Assembly: GCF_036311905.1 (NCBI RefSeq)
Contig: NZ_JAZDCH010000005.1
Location: 92,822 to 156,821, forward strand
Origin: Brachybacterium sp036311905
GTDB lineage: Bacteria > Actinomycetota > Actinomycetes > Actinomycetales > Dermabacteraceae
DNA length: 64,000 bases
Reading direction: 5' to 3'
Position 1 is the stretch's first letter; each line of letters begins with the position of its first letter. A program made the position numbers and the translations under genes. Positions 52,072-60,562 of the stretch are shown one piece after another. Below the pieces are notes generated by a model. It was not told where the DNA came from. It ran no database searches and saw nothing but the letters and a program-made list of their open reading frames with translations.

Positions 52072-52710
52072 TCAGCGGCGCGGACGGGCTCGACCGACCC
52101 CCTGCGCGGCCTCCGCGTCGGCATAGCGCATCCCGGGCGGGACCTGTGCGAGCTCGAACCAGCTCGCCGCCCGCGGCAGCAGGCGCACGTCCTGCCAGGG
52201 CACTTCGAAGGCCGGGTCGCGCCACAGCGTCAGGCCGATCTCGTCGCGGCGTCCGCTCGCGACCAGCGCGAGCCGGCGCAGCCGCGACAGCGGATGCGGA
52301 TCGGCGCGGGCCGCGTCGGGGATCGCGACGGCACCGCCGAGGTCGAGTCGCCAGACGGTCTCGCCCCAGTGCAGCTCGGCCGCCTCGGGGGTTCCGACGA
52401 TCACCGCGGGTGGTCGCAGGTCGGCGGCGCGTACCGGGGCGGGCGGCAGCGGGTCTCCGCGCGTCAGCACCTCGCCCTGGACCCACGCCCCGGGCAGGAC
52501 GAGGCGTCCGCCGACGGCGACGTCGACCAGCAGCGCCTCGCCGAACGGGCGCAGTGGTGCACTGAGCTCCCCGCCGTGCCGCATGTCGCGACGGGGTGCG
52601 GCGAGGACCCTCACCTCGGCCAGGTCTCCCGGACGGTCGGTGAGCGGGATCGAGACCCGTGTGCCGGGGAGGGGCGGGCTCGCTACCGGGCGGTGGACCG
52701 CCGGGCTCAT
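52072..52710 (-). CDS. Hypothetical protein coupled to a Nudix hydrolase
   Basis: 212 residues, beginning in an ATGA overlap with the upstream Nudix gene. Pro/Arg/Ala-rich, no signal peptide, membrane segment or known motif; a Trp-rich C-terminal half (LHWGETVWRLDLGG, ASWFELAQVPPGMRY) suggests a compact beta domain. I do not recognise the family. Translational coupling implies a job linked to the Nudix enzyme. Confidence 0.65.
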   Translation of the reverse strand: MSPAVHRPVASPPLPGTRVSIPLTDRPGDLAEVRVLAAPRRDMRHGGELSAPLRPFGEALLVDVAVGGRLVLPGAWVQGEVLTRGDPLPPAPVRAADLRPPAVIVGTPEAAELHWGETVWRLDLGGAVAIPDAARADPHPLSRLRRLALVASGRRDEIGLTLWRDPAFEVPWQDVRLLPRAASWFELAQVPPGMRYADAEAAQGVGRARPRR

Positions 52711-53180
52711 CGGCGGAACCGCGCCTCGGGACGGTCCTCGAGGGCGATCGCGAGCATGTCCGTGAAACGGTCGTTCATCGGCGGCGGCTCCGCGACCGGG
52801 AACCAGCGTGCCTCGGTGTTCTCCCCGTCCGCCGGATGGGGCTCACCGACCTCGTGCACGCACAGGAAGCAGAGGTCGAGATACTGGGCGCGGTCGCCGT
52901 TGGCATAGACCATCGGCGGCAGGCTGCGCACATCGATCAGGCGCACCGCCCGACAGGTGACCCCGGCTTCCTCGAGCACCTCCCGCTCGGCGGCGACGGC
53001 CGGCTCCTCCCCCGGGTCGATGATCCCGGTGACCGGAGTCCACTGGCCGTTGTCGCGGCGGCGCACCGCGAGCATCTCGGTCCCGTCCGGGGAAAGCACG
53101 ATCGCCGTCACTCCGGTCATCCACAGCAGGTCGTGGCCGATGCGCTCGCGCAGGGACAGCACGTAGTCGGGGGTGGCCAT
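52707..53180 (-). CDS. Nudix hydrolase
   Basis: 157 residues, ATG preceded by GAGGAGG. The Nudix box is complete: GIIDPGEEPAVAAEREVLEE then AGVT (G-x5-E-x7-RE-xx-EE-x-G). It hydrolyses a nucleoside diphosphate linked to another moiety, with Mg2+; the substrate is not predictable. It is longer at the N-terminus (DYVLSLRERIGHDLLWMTGV) than housekeeping MutT, a form common in actinobacteria. Confidence 0.92.
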   Translation of the reverse strand: MATPDYVLSLRERIGHDLLWMTGVTAIVLSPDGTEMLAVRRRDNGQWTPVTGIIDPGEEPAVAAEREVLEEAGVTCRAVRLIDVRSLPPMVYANGDRAQYLDLCFLCVHEVGEPHPADGENTEARWFPVAEPPPMNDRFTDMLAIALEDRPEARFRR

Positions 53181-53212
53181 GAGCCTCCTCGGGTCGGTCA
53201 GCGCGGGGCGGC

Positions 53213-53479
53213 TCAGCCGCCGGTGATCGCGGGAATGGTCGCGACCCCCATGATCAGCACGAACACCACGATGTAGAACACGAAGAAGAGCACGATCAGG
53301 CCCAGGGTGACCCAGAAGATGATCCAGCCGACCTTGTTCATCGTCTGCGCGCTGGACGGATTCGTGTCCAGCTGCACGAGCGCGATGATGCCGAAGATCG
53401 CCGGGAAGGTGCCGCCGCACAGCAGCCCGAGGACGATCAGCAGGATCGCGTTGTTCTGGATCGCCTTGCGGTCATGCAT
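53213..53479 (-). CDS. Small two-helix membrane protein (CD225/DUF4190-like)
   Basis: 88 residues with two hydrophobic segments (about 10-35 and 48-77). The arrangement AILLIVLGLLCGGTFPAIFG, a short polar loop LDTNPSSAQTMNK, then a second helix resembles dispanin/DUF4190-type proteins often found next to TM2 proteins. Function unknown. It lies 18 bases downstream of the TM2 gene on the same strand. Confidence 0.75.
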   Translation of the reverse strand: MHDRKAIQNNAILLIVLGLLCGGTFPAIFGIIALVQLDTNPSSAQTMNKVGWIIFWVTLGLIVLFFVFYIVVFVLIMGVATIPAITGG

Positions 53480-53497
53480 CGTCGGTGCCGTCCCGGA

Positions 53498-54229
53498 TCA
53501 GTCGGTGAGAGGACGCCCGTGGGCGTCGCGGAGGAAGGACTCGCTCTTGGCGAGGACCATGATGCCCTCGATCAGTCCCCACCAGGCACCAATACCGCAG
53601 GTCACCACGGTGACGACGATCTGGATGATGCCGATGGTGGTGTAGCCCATGAGGAAGCGGTGCACGCCGAAGCCGCCGAGGAAGATGCCCAGCAGGCCCA
53701 CGAGAAGACGGCTGGGGGCCTCGCCGGCGGGCACTCCGGCCGCGCCGGGCTGCTGGGCGTACGCGCCCTGGCCCGCCGGAGCGGCGCCGGGGGCCGGCTG
53801 GCCGTACGCCTCGGAGGCGGATGCGCCCGAGGCGGCCGGGGACCAGGACTGCTCGCTCTGGCCGTAGGGATCTGCGGCCGACGAGGCCGAGCCGGGCTGC
53901 TGGCCGTAGGGGTCGGCAGCGGACGCGGTCGAGCCGGTCTGCTGCGCGAACGGATCAGCCGGCGGCTGCTGACCGTAGGGATCCGCGGCCGACGGGGCAG
54001 AGCCCGGCTGCTGGCCATAAGGATCCGCGGCCGACTGCTGGCCGTAGGGATCTGCGGCCGACGAGGCCGAGTCGGGCTGCTGCGCGAACGGGTCAGCCGG
54101 GGGCTGCTCCGAGGCGCCCTGCTGACCGTAGGGGTCCGCCGGGGGCTGCGCCCAGGGGTCCTGGCCGGAGGAGGCGTCGTGTCCGCTGCCCTGGGTGTTC
54201 CAGGAGCCGTTGTCACCGGGGTTGCTCAT
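53498..54229 (-). CDS. TM2-domain membrane protein with a Gln/Pro-rich repeat region
   Basis: 243 residues. Residues ~15-125 are a low-complexity array of ADPYGQQ and ADPFAQQ units separated by PGSASSA-type linkers. From about residue 170 a TM2 domain follows: two membrane helices joined by a short turn, with LLGIFLGGFGVHRFLMGY and the conserved charged turn. ATG 54229 was preferred to a GTG three codons upstream. Function unknown; TM2 proteins are often found with secretion or stress genes. Confidence 0.85.
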   Translation of the reverse strand: MSNPGDNGSWNTQGSGHDASSGQDPWAQPPADPYGQQGASEQPPADPFAQQPDSASSAADPYGQQSAADPYGQQPGSAPSAADPYGQQPPADPFAQQTGSTASAADPYGQQPGSASSAADPYGQSEQSWSPAASGASASEAYGQPAPGAAPAGQGAYAQQPGAAGVPAGEAPSRLLVGLLGIFLGGFGVHRFLMGYTTIGIIQIVVTVVTCGIGAWWGLIEGIMVLAKSESFLRDAHGRPLTD

Positions 54230-54299
54230 GGGCACCACGATAACGGCTCCACCACCCGCCGCACACCGCGGCGGGCCGGGTGCGCCGTCCGGCTGCCGC

Positions 54300-56519
54300 T
54301 CAGCGCCGGCGCTTCTCCCGGATGCGCACGCCCAGCACGATCGGCGAACCGGTGAACTCGAAGTCCTCGCGCAGACGGCGCTCGATGAAGCGTCGGTAAC
54401 CGTGCTCGAGGAAGCCGCTCGCGAAGATCACGAAGCGGGGCGGGCGCGTGCGGGCCTGCGTCGCGAAGAGCACGCGGGCCTGCTTGCCGCCGCGCAGCGG
54501 ATGCGGATGCGCCGCGACCAGCGTGCCGAGGAAGGCGTTGAGCCGACCCGTCGGGATGCGTCGGTCCCAGGACTCGAGGGCGCGCTCGAGCGCAGGCACG
54601 AGCCGCTCCGCGTGCCGACCCGTCTCCGCCGAGATGTTCACCCGGGGCGCCCAGGCGACGTGGGCGAGATCCTTCTCGATCTCCCGCTCCAGCTGCTGGT
54701 GGCGCTCCTCGTCGAGGAGGTCCCACTTGTTGAAGGCGAGCACGAGGGCGCGCCCGGACTCGAGGACCATGTCGATGATCTTGAGGTCCTGGGTGGAGAT
54801 CGGCTCCGAGGCCTCGAGGAGCACGATCGCCACCTCGGCGCGGTCCAGCGCCGCGTGGGTGCGCAGCGAGGCGTAGTAGTCCGCGCCCTGCGACTGCAGC
54901 ACGCGGCGGCGGATGCCCGCGGTGTCGACGAAGGTCCACTCCTTGCCGCCGAGGGTGATCTTCTCGTCGACGGGGTCGCGGGTGGTGCCGGCGACGTCGT
55001 CGACCACCACGCGCTGCTCCCCCGCCAGGCGGTTCAGCAGCGAGGACTTGCCGACGTTGGGACGGCCCACGAGCGCGACGCGGCGCGGCCCGTGGTCGAC
55101 CGGTGCGCCGCGGCCCTCCTCGGGCATCGCGGCGACCACGGCGTCCAGCAGGTCGCCGGAGCCCCGGCCGTGCAGGGCGGAGACGGGATGCGGCTCGCCC
55201 AGGCCGAGGTTCCACAGGGCCGCCGCCTCGAGCTCCCCGCGCTGGTCATCGACCTTGTTCGCGACGAGGACGATCGGCACGTTCGCGCGGCGCAGCACCT
55301 TGAGCAGCTGCTCGTCGGTGGTGGTGATGCCCACGTTCGCGTCGACGATGAACATCACCACGTCGGCGAGGGAGACGGCCACCTCGGCCTGCTCCGCGAC
55401 ACGGTAGGCGATGCCCTGGACCCGGTCCTCCCAGCCGCCGGTGTCCACCAGCCAGAAGTCCTTGCCGGTCCACTCCGCCTCGTAGAAGACCCGGTCGCGG
55501 GTCACGCCGGGGCGATCCTCGACGACCGCCTCACGGCGGCCGAGGATGCGGTTGACCAGGGTGGACTTGCCGACGTTGGGGCGGCCCACGACGGCCACCA
55601 CGGGCAGGTTGCGCTGGATGCGGTGGACGGACTCCTCCGCCTCCTCTCCCGCGAGCAGGGCGAGGTCCTCCTCGTCGAGCTCGTACTCGGTCAGGCCCGC
55701 GCGCAGGGCGGACTCGACCTCGTCGTCGCTCGGGCCCTCGCCATCGGCGCGCGGGGCCGGCTCGGGGACACCGTGCTCGGCCTCCTCCTGGTCGGCCTCG
55801 GCCTCGGCGACGAGCATCAGCACCCGCTCGACGACGTCCTCGATGTCGAGCCCGGTGGTGTCAAGCGCGTGCACCCCCTCGGCGGGGGTGAGGAACTCCG
55901 AGACGGTCGAGTCGTCACGGTCGCGGCGCAGCACCTGGTCCGCCATCCGCGCCCGGGTCTCCTCGGTGTCCTCGAGCTCGAGCTCCGCGGCGCGCCGGCG
56001 CATCCGCTCCTCGTCGCTCGCGGTGAGGAGCACGCGCACCTGGGCGTCCGGCGCGACGACCGTCGTGACGTCGCGGCCCTCGGCGACGCAGAAGCCCCGC
56101 TCATCGGCCGCGGCGTAGAGCAGCTCGCGCTGGCGGCGCTGCAGGATCGCGCGCACCAGGGTGTTCGTGGCCACGGCACTGACCAGCTCCGAGATGCGCT
56201 CGGAGCGGATCTCGGCGGTGATCTCGCGACCGCCGACGGCCACGCGGGCACCCGCGGGATCGGTGCCGAGATCGAGGTCGAGCGTCTCGGCGACCGCCGC
56301 GACCGCCTCGTGGTCGGCGAGGTCGATGCCGCGCTCGAGGCAGGTCCAGGTCACGGCGCGGTACATCGCGCCGGTGTCGAGCATGCCTCCGCCGAGGGCG
56401 TCGGCCACCAGGCGGGAGACGGTCGACTTGCCGGATCCGGCCGGGCCGTCGATCGCGATGGCGATCCCCCGGGCGGGACCTGCGAGGGCGGAGGGGTCGT
56501 GCGGCGCGCTGGTGTGCAT
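54300..56519 (-). CDS. cmk-der: Bifunctional (d)CMP kinase / ribosome-assembly GTPase Der
   Basis: 739 residues. Residues 1-225 are cytidylate kinase: P-loop IDGPAGSGKSTVSRL, LDTGAMYRAVTW and GRDVTTVVAPDA. A Glu/Asp-rich linker (about 225-300) joins it to Der (EngA), with two G domains: GRPNVGKSTLVNRI and GRPNVGKSSLLNRL, each with a DxxG switch and NKxD (NKVD, NKWD), and a C-terminal KH-like domain ending IREKRRR. The fusion is known in actinobacteria. CMP kinase supplies CDP; Der acts in 50S ribosome assembly. Confidence 0.96.
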   Translation of the reverse strand: MHTSAPHDPSALAGPARGIAIAIDGPAGSGKSTVSRLVADALGGGMLDTGAMYRAVTWTCLERGIDLADHEAVAAVAETLDLDLGTDPAGARVAVGGREITAEIRSERISELVSAVATNTLVRAILQRRQRELLYAAADERGFCVAEGRDVTTVVAPDAQVRVLLTASDEERMRRRAAELELEDTEETRARMADQVLRRDRDDSTVSEFLTPAEGVHALDTTGLDIEDVVERVLMLVAEAEADQEEAEHGVPEPAPRADGEGPSDDEVESALRAGLTEYELDEEDLALLAGEEAEESVHRIQRNLPVVAVVGRPNVGKSTLVNRILGRREAVVEDRPGVTRDRVFYEAEWTGKDFWLVDTGGWEDRVQGIAYRVAEQAEVAVSLADVVMFIVDANVGITTTDEQLLKVLRRANVPIVLVANKVDDQRGELEAAALWNLGLGEPHPVSALHGRGSGDLLDAVVAAMPEEGRGAPVDHGPRRVALVGRPNVGKSSLLNRLAGEQRVVVDDVAGTTRDPVDEKITLGGKEWTFVDTAGIRRRVLQSQGADYYASLRTHAALDRAEVAIVLLEASEPISTQDLKIIDMVLESGRALVLAFNKWDLLDEERHQQLEREIEKDLAHVAWAPRVNISAETGRHAERLVPALERALESWDRRIPTGRLNAFLGTLVAAHPHPLRGGKQARVLFATQARTRPPRFVIFASGFLEHGYRRFIERRLREDFEFTGSPIVLGVRIREKRRR

Positions 56520-56539
56520 CCCTGAAGGATACGGGGCGC

Positions 56540-57649
56540 TCAGCCCTCGGCGACGGTCCAGCCCCGCGCGCCGAGCTCCCGGGTGAGCATCTCCTCACGG
56601 GTGGCGTCCACGGAGACGTGGGCGATGCCCACCGCGCGGCCCAGCTCGTGCTCGAGGCGGAGATCCTCGAGGTTGACGCCGATCTGACCGATCTCCGTGA
56701 GCAGCCGGGCGAGCTCCCCGGGCCGGTCCGGGACGAGCACGGCGAGCACGGCGAAGGAGTCGGTGCCGGCGCCGTGCTTGCCGGGGATGCGCCGCACCCC
56801 CCGGTTGCCGTCGGCGATGAGGGAGGCGAGGGCGCGGCGGGAGCCGGTGCGCGGATCCGGGTCGCCGCGCAGCGAGTCGAGGGCGGAGAGCACGTCGTCC
56901 AGACGGTCCCGGACCCCGGTGAGGACCTCGCGCACCGAGGCGGCGTTCGCTCCGAGGATCTCGACCCACAGCCGAGGATCGGAGTCGGCGATGCGGGTGG
57001 TGTCGCGGAGGCCCTGGCCGGCGAGGCCGAGGGCGCTCTCCGAGGGCTCCAGGAGGCTGCCCGCGAGCAGGCTCGAGAGCACCTGGGGGACGTGGGAGAC
57101 GTGGGCGACGGCGATGTCGTGCGCGGCCGCGTCGAGGAGCGTGGGGACGGACCCGATCTCGGTCGCCACGGCCCGCAGTGCGGTCACCGCCTCGGGACGG
57201 GTGCCGGGATGCGGCACGACCACGAAGGGACGCCCCTGGAAGAGATCGCCGCGGGCCGCGATCACCCCGGACACCTCGCGACCGGCCATGGGATGGGCGC
57301 CGATGTATCGCGGCAGGTCGCTCTCGCGTCCGAGGGCGCGCACGCCGTCGAGGACCGTGCTCTTCACGCTCGCGACGTCGGCGACGATCGCCTCCGGCCA
57401 CTGCGCGAGGGCCCGCACCACCAGCGCCGCGGCGACATCGGGCGGCGCCGCGACGAGCACGAGCGCGGGATCGGGGTCCCCGTCGGCCGGCAGCTCCCCC
57501 ACGCCCAGCTCGACGGCGAGGGCCGCGGTGCCCGGGGACACGTCCTCGACCTGCACGGGGACGTCCGCGGCGCGCAGTGCCATGCCCAGGGAACCGCCGA
57601 TCAGCCCCGTGCCGACGATCCGCACCGGACCCGGGACGAGTCCGCTCAC
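56540..57649 (-). CDS. tyrA: Prephenate dehydrogenase with C-terminal ACT domain
   Basis: 369 residues from a GTG in a GTGA overlap with rluB. N-terminal Rossmann domain VRIVGTGLIGGSLGMAL, then GAHPMAGREVSGV with the catalytic His, and an all-helical dimer domain. From about residue 290 an ACT domain (LAVLVPDRPGELARLLTEIG) probably binds tyrosine for feedback control. It converts prephenate to 4-hydroxyphenylpyruvate in tyrosine synthesis. Confidence 0.94.
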   Translation of the reverse strand: MSGLVPGPVRIVGTGLIGGSLGMALRAADVPVQVEDVSPGTAALAVELGVGELPADGDPDPALVLVAAPPDVAAALVVRALAQWPEAIVADVASVKSTVLDGVRALGRESDLPRYIGAHPMAGREVSGVIAARGDLFQGRPFVVVPHPGTRPEAVTALRAVATEIGSVPTLLDAAAHDIAVAHVSHVPQVLSSLLAGSLLEPSESALGLAGQGLRDTTRIADSDPRLWVEILGANAASVREVLTGVRDRLDDVLSALDSLRGDPDPRTGSRRALASLIADGNRGVRRIPGKHGAGTDSFAVLAVLVPDRPGELARLLTEIGQIGVNLEDLRLEHELGRAVGIAHVSVDATREEMLTRELGARGWTVAEG

Positions 57650-58518
57650 AGTCCCACCTCGGCCATCAGGGTGCCGAGCTCGCGGCCGGTCAGCTCGCGG
57701 GATCGCCCCGGGGCGAGATCGCCGAGCAACACCGGTCCGATGCGGGTGCGCATGAGCGAGGTGAGCTCGAAGCCCTGGGACGCGAACATGCGGCGCACGA
57801 TCCGGTTGCGACCCTCGTGGAGGGTCACCTCGACGACCGCCTCGCGACCGTCCTGCGCGAGCACCCGGGCGCGGTCCGCGCGGGCGGGGCCGTCCTCGAG
57901 CTCGACCCCCTCGCGGAGCGTCTTCACCAGGCCGCGCGGCGGACCTCCGGGTGCGTCGAAGCGGCACACGTACGTCTTCTCGACCGAGAAGCTGGGATGG
58001 GTGAGCCGGTGGGCGAGCTCCCCGTCGTTGGTGAGGAGGAGCAGCCCCTCGGTCTCGTAGTCGAGCCGGCCGACATGGTAGAGCCGCTGGTCGTAGCCCG
58101 CGGTGAACTCGGTCAGGTCGCGTCGTCCCTCGGGGTCGCTCATGGCGGAGACGACCTTGCGCGGCTTGTTCAGCACGACGGTCAGCTTCGCCTCGTCGAG
58201 CTGCAGGCGGCGCCCGTCCACGTGCACGGTCTGGGTGGCGGGATCGATGCGCACGCCCTGCTCGAGCACGACCGCGCCGTCGACGCTCACGCGACCCGAG
58301 GAGATCAGCGCCTCGCAGGCACGGCGGGATCCGAACCCGGCCCGGGCCAGGACCTTCTGCAGGCGCTCGCCGTCCTCGCGATGGACCTCCGGCCCGTAGC
58401 CGTCGTCCGGGGCCGGAGCCGCGGGGGTGCCGTCGGCCTCGCGCAGCCGGACCGTCCGCGGCGGGGTGAAGGCGCTGCGCCGACGTCGGCCGCCGCCGCG
58501 GGAGGAGGAGCCGGCCAT
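57646..58518 (-). CDS. rluB: 23S rRNA pseudouridine synthase, RluB-like
   Basis: 290 residues. A basic Arg/Gly-rich N-terminus, then an S4 RNA-binding domain (about 50-110: RLQKVLARAGFGSRRACEAL) and the RsuA/RluB catalytic domain with Asp in VGRLDYETEGLLLLTNDGEL and HPSFSVEKTYVC. It modifies 23S rRNA. Starts in a TGATG overlap with parA; in most actinobacteria scpA and scpB lie between these two genes. Confidence 0.93.
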   Translation of the reverse strand: MAGSSSRGGGRRRRSAFTPPRTVRLREADGTPAAPAPDDGYGPEVHREDGERLQKVLARAGFGSRRACEALISSGRVSVDGAVVLEQGVRIDPATQTVHVDGRRLQLDEAKLTVVLNKPRKVVSAMSDPEGRRDLTEFTAGYDQRLYHVGRLDYETEGLLLLTNDGELAHRLTHPSFSVEKTYVCRFDAPGGPPRGLVKTLREGVELEDGPARADRARVLAQDGREAVVEVTLHEGRNRIVRRMFASQGFELTSLMRTRIGPVLLGDLAPGRSRELTGRELGTLMAEVGL

Positions 58519-59459
58519 CAGGCGGCCGCGCCGCGCGCGATCAGCTCGCGGGCGAGTTGGCGGTACGCGTCCGCGCCCTTGTTGGTGGAGGCGAAGGAGA
58601 TGATCGGCTCGGCCGCGACGGACGCGTCGGGGAACTTCACCGTGCGGTTGATGGTGGTGTGGAAGACCTTGTCCGGGAAGGCCTCGACCACGCGCTGGCA
58701 CACCTCGCGGGCGTGCAGGGTGCGCGGATCGAACATGGTGATCAAGATGCCGTCGAGCTCGAGGCGCGGGTTGATGCGGTCCTGCACCTTCTCGATGGTC
58801 TCCACGAGCAGCGCGACGCCGCGCAGCGCGAAGTACTCCGCCTCGAGCGGGATGATCACGCCGTGGCTCGCGGCGAGGGCGTTGACCGTGAGCAGGCCCA
58901 GCGACGGCTGGCAGTCGATGATGATCACGTCGTAGTCGTCGGCGACGGGGCGCAGCACGCGGGCCAGCGCCATCTCCCGCGCGACCTCGTTGACCAGGGT
59001 GACCTCCGCGGCGGAGAGGTCGATGTTGGCGGGCAGCACGTCGAGGCCCTCGGTGGAGGTCTCGCGGATTACCTCGCGCACGTCGTGCCCCCGCTCCATG
59101 AGCAGGTTGTAGACGGTCACGTCGAGGTCGTACGGGTTCACGCCGGTCCCCGCGCTGAGCGCTCCCTGGGGGTCGAGGTCCACGAGCAGCACCTTGCGAC
59201 CGAGCTCCGCGAGCGCCGCCCCCAGGTTGATCACGCTGGTGGTCTTCCCGACCCCGCCCTTCTGGTTGACCATCGAGATGATCCGGGCGGGTCCGTGGCC
59301 CTCGAGCGGCGCCGGCTCCGGCAGGTCCGGCATCGGCCGGCCGGTCGGGCCGAGATCGATGTCCAGCTGCTGGGAGGAGGAGGGGCTCACGTCGTAGTCC
59401 TGTCGTCGGCGTCGTGGTCGGGTGCGGGGACGGGCCACGGCCGCCCTCGCGGACGGCAT
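58518..59459 (-). CDS. parA: ParA/Soj-family ATPase (xerD-parA locus)
   Basis: 313 residues from ATG 59459 (GAGGA just upstream); a TTG at 59552 would add 31 residues. A disordered Arg/Pro-rich N-terminus of ~75 residues precedes the ATPase domain: deviant Walker A VNQKGGVGKTTSVINLG, LVDLDPQGALSAG, IIDCQPSLGLLTVNAL and the C-terminal TIEKVQ. This is the ParA form that sits between xerD and scpA-scpB in actinobacteria, separate from the origin-proximal parAB; its function there is chromosome-related but undefined. A TAGACT box upstream of 59552 may be the promoter. Confidence 0.88.
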   Translation of the reverse strand: MPSARAAVARPRTRPRRRRQDYDVSPSSSQQLDIDLGPTGRPMPDLPEPAPLEGHGPARIISMVNQKGGVGKTTSVINLGAALAELGRKVLLVDLDPQGALSAGTGVNPYDLDVTVYNLLMERGHDVREVIRETSTEGLDVLPANIDLSAAEVTLVNEVAREMALARVLRPVADDYDVIIIDCQPSLGLLTVNALAASHGVIIPLEAEYFALRGVALLVETIEKVQDRINPRLELDGILITMFDPRTLHAREVCQRVVEAFPDKVFHTTINRTVKFPDASVAAEPIISFASTNKGADAYRQLARELIARGAAA

Positions 59460-59554
59460 CAGGTCCTCGAACCCCGGGAGGGGCGTCTGCGCGCAGTCGC
59501 CCGAGGCGTGTCGGCGAGACGGCCCCGGGGCCGGGGTGCTCGCGCCGGTCAAGT

Positions 59555-60562
59555 CTAAGCCCCCCGTCGGGCACGGGGGTGGGTGATCGCGTGAGCCTCC
59601 CGCAACGAGTCGACCGTGACCTTCGTGTACAGCTGCGTCGTGGTGACCGAGGCGTGGCCGAGCAGTTCCTGCACGGCGCGGACGTCGGCCCCGCCGTGCA
59701 CCAGATGCGTCGCGAAGGAGTGGCGCAGGGTGTGCGGGCTCACCGTCTCGGGGATCTCCGCCGTCTCCGCCGCGCGCTGCACCACCTGCCAGGCAGCCTG
59801 CCGCGTGAGCCGCGTCCCGCGCGAGCCGAGGAAGATCGCGGGGGTCCCACGACCGCGGGACGCGAGGGCGGGGCGGCCCCGGGTGAGATAGGCGTCGAGC
59901 GCCTCGAGCGCATAGCGGCCGACGGGCACGACGCGGTGCTTGTCCCCCTTGCCCCGCAGCACGGCGGAGCGCTCGGCGCGATCGACGTCGTCGAGGTCCA
60001 TGCCGGTGGCCTCCGAGATGCGGGCGCCGAGGCCGTAGAGCACCTCGACCAAGGCGCGATCCCGCAGGGCCCGCTCGGTCGCGTCCCGACCGGTGCCGGG
60101 ACGGCTCGCGGCCTCGAGCAGGGACTCGACCTGGTCGATCGCGAGGGGATGGGGCAGGCGCGCGGGCACCGCGGGCGAGGGCACCAGGCGCGTCGGGTCC
60201 CCGGTGGAGGAGACCCGCTCCGCCTCCAGGAAGGAGTGCAGCCCCCGCACGGCGGCGAGGGCCCGGGCGGCGGAGGCGGCCGAGAGCGCGCTCCCCCCGT
60301 CGGCCCCGGTGCGGAGGGTCTGCACCCAGGCGGTCAGCCGTGCCGGCTCGATCGCCGCCGTGTCGTCGTCGGTGCGGGCGAGGTCCGCGAGATAGCGGCG
60401 CAGATCGCGCCGATAGGCGGCCAGGGTGTTGGCGGACAGGCCGCGCTCCACGCGCAGATGCGCGAGGTACTGCTCGAGGAGCCGACGGTCCCCGGGGCGC
60501 AGGTCGTCCTCGTCGGCGGCGGGGCCGTCCGACGGGGACCGCCCGGCGCCCGCCTCGCTCAC
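59555..60562 (-). CDS. xerD: Tyrosine recombinase XerD
   Basis: 335 residues from a GTG in a GTGA overlap with ctaB. N-terminal SAM-like domain (YLAHLRVERGLSANTLAAYR) and catalytic domain with Arg in YGLGARISEATGMDL, Lys in RGKGDKHRVVPVG, HTLRHSFATH (HxxR), LLGHASVTTTQLYTKV with the last His and the nucleophilic Tyr. It resolves chromosome dimers at dif with XerC and FtsK. Unlike the three recombinase relics at 40544-42315 it is complete. Confidence 0.95.
   Translation of the reverse strand: MSEAGAGRSPSDGPAADEDDLRPGDRRLLEQYLAHLRVERGLSANTLAAYRRDLRRYLADLARTDDDTAAIEPARLTAWVQTLRTGADGGSALSAASAARALAAVRGLHSFLEAERVSSTGDPTRLVPSPAVPARLPHPLAIDQVESLLEAASRPGTGRDATERALRDRALVEVLYGLGARISEATGMDLDDVDRAERSAVLRGKGDKHRVVPVGRYALEALDAYLTRGRPALASRGRGTPAIFLGSRGTRLTRQAAWQVVQRAAETAEIPETVSPHTLRHSFATHLVHGGADVRAVQELLGHASVTTTQLYTKVTVDSLREAHAITHPRARRGA

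Noticed and set aside
54195..56525. 776-residue plus-strand protein opposite cmk-der
   Set aside because: Antisense shadow of a gene with full Cmk and Der motifs.
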